This document shows positions 40,916-49,530 of a DNA stretch of 64,000 nucleotides, piece by piece (positions within the stretch are counted from its first letter, which is position 1; each line of letters begins with the position of its first letter). The notes under the pieces were generated by a model. That model was not told where the DNA came from. It searched no databases and was given only the letters and a program-made list of their open reading frames with translations. The position numbers and the translations under genes were made by a program. The DNA lies in NCBI GenBank assembly GCA_963665265.2, contig OY762224.2, positions 682,001 to 746,000 of the forward strand. Direction: 5' to 3'. The DNA is from CAXXHQ01 sp963665265. Its GTDB lineage: Bacteria > Planctomycetota > Planctomycetia > Pirellulales > Thermoguttaceae.

Positions 40916-43612
40916 ATGACGCATCCCTTTCGTAAACTCGCCGCGACGGCGCTGGCCGTCGCCGTTCTAACGGTCGGCCTTTGCGCTCCGGCCATGGCCC
41001 AACGTCCGCGCAGGCAGAAGGCCGACTCGCCCCGCGATCGAATCTCCTTCAACGCCGATTGGCTCTTCACGAAGGACGATCCCAAGGACGCCGACGGAAA
41101 ACTCGCCTACGACAAAATCAAGGAGGCCGTTAAGCAAACCGGCCAACAGTTCGTCAAAAACCCGGTCAAGCAACCGGCCGTCGCGGACCAGAAACAAAAA
41201 GCGCCGGCCGTGCAAAATCCCGGCGAAGACGTCTCCTATGTTAAGCCCGAGTTCAAGGACGACGCCTGGCGCAAGTTGAGCCTGCCGCACGATTGGGGAA
41301 TCGAAGGACCGTTCAAGCAAGAGTATTCCGGCGACACCGGCAAATTGCCGTGGTGGGGCGTCGGTTGGTACCGCAAGCATTTCGATATTCCCGAGGCCGA
41401 CAAAGGCAAACGATTCTTCCTCGACGTCGACGGCGCCATGTCGTACTCGACCGTTTGGCTCAACGGCCATTTCGTCGGCGGCTGGCCCTACGGCTATACT
41501 TCGTATCGCTTGGACCTTACGCCCTACATGAACGTCGGCGGCAAGAACGTCCTGGCCGTCCGCGTCGATAATCCGATAGACTCGTCGCGCTGGTATCCCG
41601 GCGGCGGCATCTATCGCAACGTCTGGTTGGTCAAGACCGCTCCGATCCACGTCGCGCAGTGGGGAACCCACATCACGACGCCCGAGGTTTCCGAGGACCA
41701 CGCCACGATTAACGTCGCAGTGACCGTCGAAAATCAATCGAACGAAGACGCCAAGCTCGAGGTCGAGACGACCATCCGCGAAATGGGCGAGCTGATCGAA
41801 GGACCGCAGCGCACGCCGCAAAAGACGAGCGTCACGCTGCCGGCCGGCAAGAGCGAAACCTGCCGCGTCACGTTTAACGAAGCGAATCCCACGTTGTGGA
41901 GTCCCGACGCGCCCGATCTCTATCGGGCCGACGTCGTCGTCAAACGGAACGACAAGATCGTCGATCACTATGAGACGACTTTCGGCATTCGAGCGATCAA
42001 GTTCGACAAGGACAAAGGCTTCGTCTTGAACGGTCAGGTCCTCCGCATTCACGGAGTTTGCGAGCATCACGATTTCGGCGCCTTGGGCGCGGCGGTTAAT
42101 ATCCGCGCCATGATGCGAAAGATCGAACTTCTCAAAGAGATGGGCTGCAACGCGATCCGCACCAGCCACAATCCGCCCGCCCCCGAATTGCTCGAACTGT
42201 GCGATTGGATGGGCATGCTCGTCATGGACGAATCGTTCGATTGCTGGCGAAAAGGAAAGACGACCAACGATTACGCCAACTTGTTCGACGATTGGCACGA
42301 AAAGGATCTGCGGGCTGAAGTTCTCCGCGATCGCAACCATCCGTGCGTGATCATCTGGAGCATCGGCAACGAAGTCATGGAGCAAAACCCGAAGGTCGGC
42401 TATCCGATCGGTAAGGAATTAAGCGACATCATTCATCAAGAGGACCCGACTCGCCCGACGACGGCGGGCTACAACTGGCCGACTTCGGGCTACAACGATA
42501 TGCTCAAGACGATCGATTTGTTTGGCTATAATTACAAACCGGGCGAATACGGCGATTTCCATAAAGCGAACCCGAACGTCCCGCTCTTCGGAAGCGAAAC
42601 CGCCTCGTGCGTCAGCTCGCGCGGCGAATACTTCTTCCCGGTCTATGAAAACAAGGCCAAGGGCCAAGAAAACTTCCAGGTCAGTTCCTACGATCTTTAC
42701 GCCCCGCGTTGGGCCACGACGCCCGACATGGAGTTCGAAGGGCAGGACCGCAACCCGCATGTCGCCGGCGAATTCGTTTGGACCGGCTTCGACTACATCG
42801 GCGAGCCGACGCCCTACGACGACGGCAGTCCGGCGATGTGGTATTTCGCCGAACCGGAGGAGAAGGCGCAAATTCAACGCGAATGGACCGAATACGTTAA
42901 AACGAAAGTCCCTTCGCGCAGCTCCTACTTCGGCATTTTCGATCTTTGCGGATTTAAGAAAGACCGTTTCTACGCCTATCAAGCTCGATGGCGGCCTGAA
43001 GTTCCGATGGTGCATATTCTCCCGCATTGGAATTGGCCAGAACGCGTCGGACAAGTCACTCCCGTCCACGTTTACACTTCCGGCGACGAAGTCGAGTTGT
43101 TCCTTAACGGCAAATCGCTCGGCAAGCAAAAACGCGAGCGGTATCAATACCGATTCCGTTGGGATGACGTGAAATACGAGCCGGGCGAATTGAAGGCCGT
43201 CGCCTATAAGAACGGCAAGCCGTGGGCCGAAACCGTCATGAAGACGACCGGCCCGGCCGCGAAACTCGAACTCGAAGCCGATCGCAGCGAACTTGGCGCC
43301 GACGGCGCCGACATTTCGTTCATCACGGTCACGGTGGCCGACAAAGACGGTCTGCTCGTTCCCCGCTCGAAGAACGAGATAAAATTCTCGATCGAAGGGC
43401 CGGGCGAAATCATCGCCGTCGATAACGGCGATCCGACCGACCACACTTCGTTCCAATCGAAAGATCGCAAGGCCTTTAACGGACTCTGCCTCGTCATTGT
43501 GCGAACGAAGCGCGACGAGCCCGGCACTGTCGCCCTCAAAGCGCAATCGGCCGGTCTCGAAGGAGCGACGATTAAACTGACGACGCTCGAACGCCATTGG
43601 CGCCCGGAGTAA
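40916..43612 (+). CDS. Secreted GH2 beta-galactosidase-type enzyme
   Basis: An 898-residue protein with a signal peptide (LAATALAVAVLTVGLCAPAMAQ). Order: linker with a Lys/Gln/Pro-rich insertion (about 50-110), sugar-binding domain with LSLPHDWGIEGPF and GVGWYRKHFDI, Ig-like domain, TIM barrel with acid/base E486 in SIGNEVMEQ and nucleophile E561 in FGSETAS, a DUF4982-like domain (HVYTSGDEVELFLNGKSLG) and a C-terminal Ig-like domain (FITVTVADKDGLLVP). Such enzymes remove terminal beta-galactose or related sugars outside the cytoplasm. Compared with the GH2 at 13.7 kb it lacks the nested domain, so the two are paralogues of different build. A 14-bp hairpin follows. Confidence 0.9.
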   Translation: MTHPFRKLAATALAVAVLTVGLCAPAMAQRPRRQKADSPRDRISFNADWLFTKDDPKDADGKLAYDKIKEAVKQTGQQFVKNPVKQPAVADQKQKAPAVQNPGEDVSYVKPEFKDDAWRKLSLPHDWGIEGPFKQEYSGDTGKLPWWGVGWYRKHFDIPEADKGKRFFLDVDGAMSYSTVWLNGHFVGGWPYGYTSYRLDLTPYMNVGGKNVLAVRVDNPIDSSRWYPGGGIYRNVWLVKTAPIHVAQWGTHITTPEVSEDHATINVAVTVENQSNEDAKLEVETTIREMGELIEGPQRTPQKTSVTLPAGKSETCRVTFNEANPTLWSPDAPDLYRADVVVKRNDKIVDHYETTFGIRAIKFDKDKGFVLNGQVLRIHGVCEHHDFGALGAAVNIRAMMRKIELLKEMGCNAIRTSHNPPAPELLELCDWMGMLVMDESFDCWRKGKTTNDYANLFDDWHEKDLRAEVLRDRNHPCVIIWSIGNEVMEQNPKVGYPIGKELSDIIHQEDPTRPTTAGYNWPTSGYNDMLKTIDLFGYNYKPGEYGDFHKANPNVPLFGSETASCVSSRGEYFFPVYENKAKGQENFQVSSYDLYAPRWATTPDMEFEGQDRNPHVAGEFVWTGFDYIGEPTPYDDGSPAMWYFAEPEEKAQIQREWTEYVKTKVPSRSSYFGIFDLCGFKKDRFYAYQARWRPEVPMVHILPHWNWPERVGQVTPVHVYTSGDEVELFLNGKSLGKQKRERYQYRFRWDDVKYEPGELKAVAYKNGKPWAETVMKTTGPAAKLELEADRSELGADGADISFITVTVADKDGLLVPRSKNEIKFSIEGPGEIIAVDNGDPTDHTSFQSKDRKAFNGLCLVIVRTKRDEPGTVALKAQSAGLEGATIKLTTLERHWRPE

Positions 43613-43623
43613 GTTTGAAAAGT

Positions 43624-43658
43624 CGCCTAGGACGAGGTCGCGCTCCTCGTCTTAGGCG
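43624..43658. terminator. Long hairpin after the second GH2 gene
   Basis: CGCCTAGGACGAGG at 43624-43637 pairs over 14 bases (one G-U) with 43645-43658, loop TCGCGCT. It follows the stop by 12 bases. There is no T tract, so termination may need Rho or the element may be a repeat. Confidence 0.55.
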
Positions 43659-43675
43659 CTGAACTTGCGTCCCCT

Positions 43676-43707
43676 AATCCCTACGCCCTAACCCCTACGC
43701 CCTACTC
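43676..43707. repeat. CCCTACGCCCTAA-type C-rich intergenic phrase
   Basis: Near-tandem words CCCTAATCCCTACG, CCCTAACCCCTACG, CCCTACTC end at the ATG of the antiporter gene. Like phrases are at 31604-31636, 52346-52380 and 6504-6535, each touching a gene end. Confidence 0.55.
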
Positions 43708-44889
43708 ATGTCCCACGCCGCGCATTTCCTCGGATTGTTGGCGTTGATTTTCGTCGTCGCTAAGGCGCTCGGCGCTTTGGCTAAGCGTTTCGGTCAACCG
43801 GCGGTTCTCGGCGAACTCGCGGCCGGCGTTTTTTTGGGAATCACCTTCGGCGGACCGGTCAACCCGAATGACGAAGTCCTCGCCCTGATGGCCGAGATCG
43901 GCGTCGTCATCTTGCTCCTCGAAATCGGATTAGAGACCGACCTTGCGCAGCTTATTCGCGCCGGCGGAAATTCGATCGTAGTCGCCTTAGGCGGCGTCGT
44001 CCTCCCGTTTCTCGGCGGATATGGCGTGTGCCTCGCCCTAGGCATGACGAACCTCGTCGCCGTGGTCGTCGGCGCCGCGCTTACGGCCACTAGCGTCGGA
44101 ATCACCGCGCGAGTCTTGGCCGACCTCGGCAAGTTGCAAACGCCCGAAAGTCAAATCATCCTCGGCGCCGCCGTTATCGACGACGTGTTGGGGTTGATCA
44201 TATTGGCAGTCGTCGGAAAACTCGCCGCCGGACATGAAGTTTCTGCGCTCGGCGTCGCGGGAATTACCGCCGCCGCATTCGGATTTCTTCTCGGCGCGAT
44301 CGTCGTCGGAACCTTCATCGTTCCTTGGGCCGCCGAACGAGTTCGCCGACTCGATATTCCCGGCGACGTCGAAACCTTCGCCCTAGCGTTGGCGTTCGGA
44401 CTTGCCTGGTTGGCCGATCTCTGCGGCTCGGCCTTGATTCTCGGCGCATTCGCCGCCGGCCTGCTCCTGAAAAAATCGAAGCACGCTCACGATATAGAAG
44501 TCGGCGTTTCGCGAATCGCCTATTTCTTCGTGCCGATCTTTTTCGTCTCGGTCGGCGCCGCCGTCGACCTCCGCGTCTTTAATCCGCTTGCCGCCGAGAA
44601 CCGCTCGACGCTGCTCGTCGGTTCGCTCTTAATCGTCGTGGCCGTGTTGGGCAAATTCCTCGCCGGTTACGCCCCCGTCTGGTTCAAAGGGCGAAAGGCG
44701 GCGATCGGCGTGGGCATGGTCCCCCGCGGCGAAGTCGGCTTGATCTTCGCTCAGATGGGATTGGCCGCCGAAATCTTCGACAAAAAGCTCTTTAGCGCCG
44801 TGGCCGTCATGGTCATGGTCACGACCTTCCTCGCCCCGCCGCTACTAAGAATCCTCTTCGCCGAGAAAGAAACGGCGACGGACAATTGA
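43708..44889 (+). CDS. Monovalent cation:proton antiporter, CPA2 family
   Basis: A 393-residue membrane protein with about 12 hydrophobic segments and no cytoplasmic RCK/TrkA domain. Family signs: GQPAVLGELAAGVFLG near the N-terminus, LLLEIGLETDL, TATSVGITARVLADLG and the ion-binding VIDDVLGLIILAVVG with the paired Asp. It would exchange Na+ or K+ for protons across the inner membrane for pH or salt control. The gene starts right after a C-rich repeat with no good Shine-Dalgarno, so initiation may be leaderless or weak. The gene is not in an operon. Confidence 0.88.
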   Translation: MSHAAHFLGLLALIFVVAKALGALAKRFGQPAVLGELAAGVFLGITFGGPVNPNDEVLALMAEIGVVILLLEIGLETDLAQLIRAGGNSIVVALGGVVLPFLGGYGVCLALGMTNLVAVVVGAALTATSVGITARVLADLGKLQTPESQIILGAAVIDDVLGLIILAVVGKLAAGHEVSALGVAGITAAAFGFLLGAIVVGTFIVPWAAERVRRLDIPGDVETFALALAFGLAWLADLCGSALILGAFAAGLLLKKSKHAHDIEVGVSRIAYFFVPIFFVSVGAAVDLRVFNPLAAENRSTLLVGSLLIVVAVLGKFLAGYAPVWFKGRKAAIGVGMVPRGEVGLIFAQMGLAAEIFDKKLFSAVAVMVMVTTFLAPPLLRILFAEKETATDN

Positions 44890-44925
44890 ATTTCCGTTCG
44901 TGGCTTAGAGTTGCGTAAAGAACGT

Positions 44926-44993
44926 CCTGTAGGGAACGGCCTCTGTGCCGTTCCGATGGCTGTGAAACGCCGCCGTAGCGAGTTCCCTACAGG
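44926..44993. repeat. Nested hairpin repeat (CCTGTAGGGAAC ends)
   Basis: Outer arms CCTGTAGGGAAC at 44926-44937 and its complement at 44982-44993; an alternative inner hairpin GGAACGGC/GCCGTTCC lies in the first half. It sits between the convergent antiporter and cytochrome-like genes and could be a repeat or a terminator. Confidence 0.6.
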
Positions 44994-45012
44994 TTGCGAT
45001 TTTTCTGAACCG

Positions 45013-45411
45013 CTATTTCTTCACCGGCGGGGCCGGAACGTCGCCCGCCTTGATTCGATCGCCGAACGTCGGCGACTTCGGATCGTCGGGATTAATTTTC
45101 ATCCCGGCCACTTCGTCTAACGCTTTTTGAATCTTCTTCTTATTCTTTTTGTCGAGATGCTCGTCGAGAAGCTTTTCCAGGGCTTTCCCGTAAACGTTGC
45201 GGTTCTTCTTGCTCTCGCCTTGATGGCAGATCGAGCATTTCGCCTCATCGACCGCCTTCTTAAACGCCACGTCCTTGGCCTCTTTCGAATCAGGCTTGAC
45301 GTACTTGGCGACGAACTCGGCCCGGAACTCCGGAATGGCCCAACTCGGAGCGGCCGAGAAGAAAACGGCGGTGGCGAATCCGACGACGGCTAAGCGAATG
45401 GCGAAGGTCAT
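45013..45411 (-). CDS. Secreted cytochrome c-like protein with one CxxCH
   Basis: A 132-residue protein with a signal peptide (LAVVGFATAVFFSAAPSWA) and one haem-binding motif CSICH at about residues 59-63. The rest is Lys-rich and helical (GKALEKLLDEHLDKKNKKKIQKALDEV), with no clear distal Met ligand motif, although GMKINPDDPKSPTFGDR contains one Met. It may be a periplasmic mono-haem protein or a remnant of a larger planctomycete cytochrome. No oxidase or partner is adjacent. Confidence 0.65.
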   Translation of the reverse strand: MTFAIRLAVVGFATAVFFSAAPSWAIPEFRAEFVAKYVKPDSKEAKDVAFKKAVDEAKCSICHQGESKKNRNVYGKALEKLLDEHLDKKNKKKIQKALDEVAGMKINPDDPKSPTFGDRIKAGDVPAPPVKK

Positions 45412-45838
45412 TTGAGCAAGCCTTTTATTTACAGGGTGAAATGGAAAGTCAGCGATCGACGTGCAAATATAGGTTAGGGAGCGGGGGCAAGGAAATGGGA
45501 AGCCAGGGGCGGGGGGCCTTTTTCAGATGTTTGAATGCGTATATTCCGACTGCAGAACCTATTTTTTGAGATAGGGGGCGAATTTCCTCGAAACCGCTAT
45601 TCCGCCGTTTCGCGGTTTTTGATACATTGCCGCGATCCGAGATTCCCTGCCGGAATAAATCCCGTAGTTCCGCCAGCTTAGCTCGGGTGATCCCTTAATT
45701 GGCTCGCACGGACGTGGGCCGACTGTCGCGCAACCCAGATTATTGAACCGCCGCCGATGAACCCCTTTTGCGAGCGCTTTGCTCGTGAAATACGGTTTAT
45801 GGATCGCGGAGGACTCAACAGACAGTAACGGTAAGAGC
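45412..45838. other. Gene-free divergent region
   Basis: About 430 bases between a minus-strand and a plus-strand gene. A plus-strand hairpin AAACCGC...GCGGTTT with a T tract at 45591-45620 is visible but has no upstream gene to serve. No supported frame. Confidence 0.4.
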
Positions 45839-47233
45839 ATGGACGCTCGCATATCCCGCCTTTTCGCCCTCGCGATCCTCTTGATCGCGTCGATGGGCGC
45901 CAAGTACCGCACGGCCAATTTCATCATCGATACGCCCGATCCTCGGATGGCGCAGCAGTTCGGCGAAGCGGCCGAGCAATATCGCCGCGAATTGGCCGCC
46001 TCTTGGCTCGGCGAAGAGATGCCGAATTGGGCCCAGCCCTGCCCTGTCACGGTTATGGTCGGGGCGAATCTCGGAGCCGGCGGAGCCACAACTTTCGTCT
46101 TTGACCGAGGCGAAGTCTTCGGTTGGCGGATGTCGATCCAAGGCTCGCAAGAACGAGTGTTGGACTCGGTCCTGCCGCACGAAATCACGCACATGGTTTA
46201 CGCGAGCCATTTTCGTCAGCCTTTGCCCCGCTGGGCCGACGAAGGAGGCGCCACGAGCGTCGAGCATATCAGCGAACGCTCGAAGCAACGCAAGATGCTC
46301 TACCAATTTCTCGGCTCCGGACGCGGAATCGCCTTCAATCAGATGTTCACGATGACCGAGTACCCGGCCGACGTCTTGCCGCTCTACGCCCAAGGCTACG
46401 CCCTTTCCGAATACCTGATCCAAACCGGCGGTCGACGCAAATACATCGCCTTTCTTGACGATGGGCTAAAGAGCGACGATTGGACCGCCGCGATCTCGCG
46501 CAATTACGGAATAACGGACCTTGGCCAACTGCAAACGACGTGGCTCGCTTGGGTCAAGCAGGGCATGCCCGCCTTGGCTCCGTCGGCCAACGTTCAACTT
46601 GCCTCGGCCACGACGCCGATCGCCCCGCAACAACAGCAGCCGGCTCCGCAAACCGCCTTGGCCTATCAGCAAGCACAGCCCATACCGACCGCCCTGCCGA
46701 CGGCCGACGGTCGTCTTGCCCGGCCTGAGCCGAATTTGATTTTGCATGTTCCCGCCCAGGCTTCAAATAACGCGGTCGTCCAAGCCTCGGCCGCAGTTCC
46801 GGTCGAAGCTCCGACGTCGGCTGGTCCTATGACGCCGGTTACGCCCGCCGCTCAGTCGGTCGCCATGAACGGCGCTCCGCAACAATTGCAAAACGCCCCG
46901 GTCGGCGAATCGGTCTACGCCGTTCACTCGCCGATTAGCCCGGCCGCCGCCGGCTCTGGTAATTCAGCTTCGCCCGCGGCTTCGGCGGTCGCCGTCGCGC
47001 CGCGTCCGGCCTCGAAGCCGCTGAAATTCCTGCCGCCGCGAATCGCCGGCACGCAATCCGTCGCCTCGCAGCCGGCGCAACAGGCTGCGGCGCAGTCTTC
47101 CTCAGCTTGGCGTAACGCCGACGAAAAAGCCGTCGCGTCGAACGGTCAATACGCCTCGTCGGCCGAAGTTCAGACGACGCAGGTCTCCCGTCCGCAAGCG
47201 ATGGTTGATCCGCAACAGATGATTCTGCGGTAG
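45839..47233 (+). CDS. DUF1570-type putative zinc metallopeptidase with Ala/Pro/Gln-rich tail
   Basis: A 464-residue protein. After a hydrophobic N-terminus (ISRLFALAILLIASMGA, probable signal or anchor) comes a peptidase MA-like domain: YRTANFIIDTPDPRMAQQFGEAAEQ, the metal motif HEITH (HExxH) preceded by DSVLP, then a glutamate-rich helix RWADEGGATSVEH where an Asp/Glu could be the third ligand, and YPADVLPLYAQGYALSEYLI. The family is common in planctomycetes. From about residue 255 on the sequence is a low-complexity Ala/Pro/Gln/Ser tail, perhaps spanning the envelope. ATG 45839 is chosen because it starts the hydrophobic segment. Substrate unknown. Confidence 0.75.
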   Translation: MDARISRLFALAILLIASMGAKYRTANFIIDTPDPRMAQQFGEAAEQYRRELAASWLGEEMPNWAQPCPVTVMVGANLGAGGATTFVFDRGEVFGWRMSIQGSQERVLDSVLPHEITHMVYASHFRQPLPRWADEGGATSVEHISERSKQRKMLYQFLGSGRGIAFNQMFTMTEYPADVLPLYAQGYALSEYLIQTGGRRKYIAFLDDGLKSDDWTAAISRNYGITDLGQLQTTWLAWVKQGMPALAPSANVQLASATTPIAPQQQQPAPQTALAYQQAQPIPTALPTADGRLARPEPNLILHVPAQASNNAVVQASAAVPVEAPTSAGPMTPVTPAAQSVAMNGAPQQLQNAPVGESVYAVHSPISPAAAGSGNSASPAASAVAVAPRPASKPLKFLPPRIAGTQSVASQPAQQAAAQSSSAWRNADEKAVASNGQYASSAEVQTTQVSRPQAMVDPQQMILR

Positions 47234-47634
47234 GTTTCGTTTGGCAGGCCATTTTTCTCGGAGCTCAAGAGAACTCTTTCCCGTTTAGGCTCCGCCTGGT
47301 AACCGCTAATCGAACGGTTCTGTCGTGCATTGGGAAAGTTCGTTTTGCCAGCCCAGACATGCCTGCAAACTGGCTGATTGTCGACCGCGGATTGCTGAAT
47401 GCAAGGTAGACATTCGTTTGCCGACCGTTTCTTATCTCGACGATCAAAAAAACGGATAATTTTCTTCCTTCGGCGAACCGTTAGGGAAATAATCCGTAGT
47501 ACCTACATCGGCGATCGCCTGTCTCTTGTATATTCTCAGTCGTTTTTGACAATAATCTCGTCTACCGACTGCTGGAATATTTACTTCTCGCCGCGTTCGT
47601 TATGCACGAAGTCGTTATATGGAGGGGAGAGCTC
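47234..47634. other. Gene-free region before the TPR pair
   Basis: About 400 bases. It contains a decayed GGCTCCGCCTGGTAAC repeat at 47287-47303 and a TTGACA at 47546-47551 without a well placed -10. The transcript of the TPR genes probably starts here. Confidence 0.4.
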
Positions 47635-49407
47635 ATGCGAGTCAAGGCGTTTGTCGCGATGTCGTTAGCGTTGTTTTGTCTTGTCGGTTCCGGTTTCGCC
47701 GAATCGGACGACGTTCAGACTCTTCTAAAACAGGCCAAAGAGGCCTGCGAACGCTACGACGGCGATATGACGGTGAGCTGCGCCTCGAAGGCGTTTGCCA
47801 AAGATCCGGAGTCCTGGGAGGCGCGATCGTATCTGGGCAAAGGGTATCAGCGCCTCGACCAATTCGGAAAAGCCGTCAAATGTTTTGACGAGGCGATCGA
47901 GAAATTCCCGAAAGAGGCGGAGCTTTACGCCGCTCGCGGCGCGGTCTATCACGAGTTGAAAGACGACGCGAAGGCGATTAAAGACGTAACGAAAGCGATC
48001 GAGCTTTCGCCCGAAAATCTCCAATATATCTGTGATCGGTGCGTCTACAATTGCTGGGCGGGCGACGAGGCAAGCGAAAAAAAGGACCTCGCCGCCGCCA
48101 GCAAGCTTGGAGGGGATCGTCCGGAAACTTATGAGGCGGAAGGGCTAGTCGCCTTCCATAAGGGGCAAAGCCTTCTTGCAATCACGCTTTTCACGAAGGC
48201 GATCGAACTCTCTCCAGGCCGAACGCGGTATTTGCTTAACAGAGCCTGTGCATATGAGCAAAACCGAAAATGGGATCAAGCGATCGCCGATTGCTCGGCA
48301 GCCCTTGAAATGACGCCGAATAATCCTGCCGCCCTCGTTCGGCGATCCGAGCTGAATAGTATTAATAGCAAGCGGGGGGCGGCGTTAGACGATCTGGACC
48401 AGGCAATACGCATCAATCCTTCGAATCCGAAGTTATATTATGAGCGAAGCTTGCTTCTGACCAAAAAGAAAGAATTCCAAAAAGCGATCGATGACCTAAC
48501 GAAAGCGATTGAGCTGCGAGAAGGCGCCGACAAAGCGGAAGGGTACGCCCGTCGAGGTTATATCTATATAGATAAGGGCGAATACGAAAAAGCGATCGAT
48601 GATCTCAATGAGGCCATAAATCTCGGCTACAACAGAATAAGCACGCTTCATAGTCGGGCGGCTGCCTACTTGGCGCTTAAAAATTATGATGCGGCGATCG
48701 CCGATTGCTCGGAAATCCTCTCGAAAATCCCGAACGCCGGGTCGGCGTTATCGCGTCGAGGAATCGCCTACGCTCGAAGCGGAAAATTCGCTTCCGCCGT
48801 GGACGATCTTACGAAAGGGACTCGGCTTTTTCCGATGATAAGGGAATTCTATTATTGGCTTTCCTACGCAAATCTGCGACTCGAGAAATACCGGCAAGCC
48901 GAAAGAGATTACGCCCAAAAGGGCCTAGCGGAAATAAATTCTCTTTCGCATCCCCTTTCCATGCAATACGTGGTTGAAATTACTGCGGGCAGCGATTTCA
49001 CGTGTTATGACGAGATACGTAGCGACAATCCCTGGCCGAACGAGGCGTTGCATTGCGGACTGAAAGCCTGGAAGGCCGTGCAGGACGAAGATTACGTTTA
49101 CGCAGGGTTCATTTGCGAAAAAGGATTAGAGATCGATCCGAAATCGGACCTTTGCTACTATTGTCGCGCGGAGATTGCCTTCAAAAAAGGTAAGCCGGAG
49201 GCGGCAGTCGAAGACTATTCGAAGGCGATACAATTCAAGCCTTCGGTCGATTCCTATTACATTGCGCGAGCGAAGACTTACTCATCGCTGAAAAAATGGA
49301 AAGAAGCGATCGCCGATTGCGATTCGGCGCTGAAAATCGATCCGAAGAACGAGGAGGCGGCCGCGGCAAAAAAAGCCGCCGAAGACTCGTTAAAGCAAAA
49401 GAAGTAG
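47635..49407 (+). CDS. Secreted tetratricopeptide repeat protein (copy 1)
   Basis: A 590-residue protein with signal peptide (MRVKAFVAMSLALFCLVGSG) and about a dozen TPR units in tandem (for example KAVKCFDEAIEKFPKEAELYAARG, KAIDDLTKAIELREG), ending in a Lys-rich KKAAEDSLKQKK. TPR arrays are helical scaffolds for protein contacts. The GGAGGGG six bases before ATG 47635 fixes the start; an ATG 33 bases upstream lacks one. It is followed 123 bases later by a paralogue of exactly the same length. Cys are numerous (for instance CDRCVYNCW, LCYYCRAE), unusual for TPR. Function unknown. Confidence 0.85.
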   Translation: MRVKAFVAMSLALFCLVGSGFAESDDVQTLLKQAKEACERYDGDMTVSCASKAFAKDPESWEARSYLGKGYQRLDQFGKAVKCFDEAIEKFPKEAELYAARGAVYHELKDDAKAIKDVTKAIELSPENLQYICDRCVYNCWAGDEASEKKDLAAASKLGGDRPETYEAEGLVAFHKGQSLLAITLFTKAIELSPGRTRYLLNRACAYEQNRKWDQAIADCSAALEMTPNNPAALVRRSELNSINSKRGAALDDLDQAIRINPSNPKLYYERSLLLTKKKEFQKAIDDLTKAIELREGADKAEGYARRGYIYIDKGEYEKAIDDLNEAINLGYNRISTLHSRAAAYLALKNYDAAIADCSEILSKIPNAGSALSRRGIAYARSGKFASAVDDLTKGTRLFPMIREFYYWLSYANLRLEKYRQAERDYAQKGLAEINSLSHPLSMQYVVEITAGSDFTCYDEIRSDNPWPNEALHCGLKAWKAVQDEDYVYAGFICEKGLEIDPKSDLCYYCRAEIAFKKGKPEAAVEDYSKAIQFKPSVDSYYIARAKTYSSLKKWKEAIADCDSALKIDPKNEEAAAAKKAAEDSLKQKK

Positions 49408-49530
49408 CCGAAAGACGGCGTAAGAAAAGCAAACGTCGCCGGAAGAAACAAGCGACGAAACGGCGATTGCAACGATAAAATCCATTCATTAACTTTCGTG
49501 AAACGATTCGAAAAGCGAAGGGGAGCGATC

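Noticed and set aside
40967..42385. 472-codon minus-strand frame opposite the second GH2
   Set aside because: Antisense shadow; composition full of V/A/D/F with no domain, while the plus strand has catalytic motifs.
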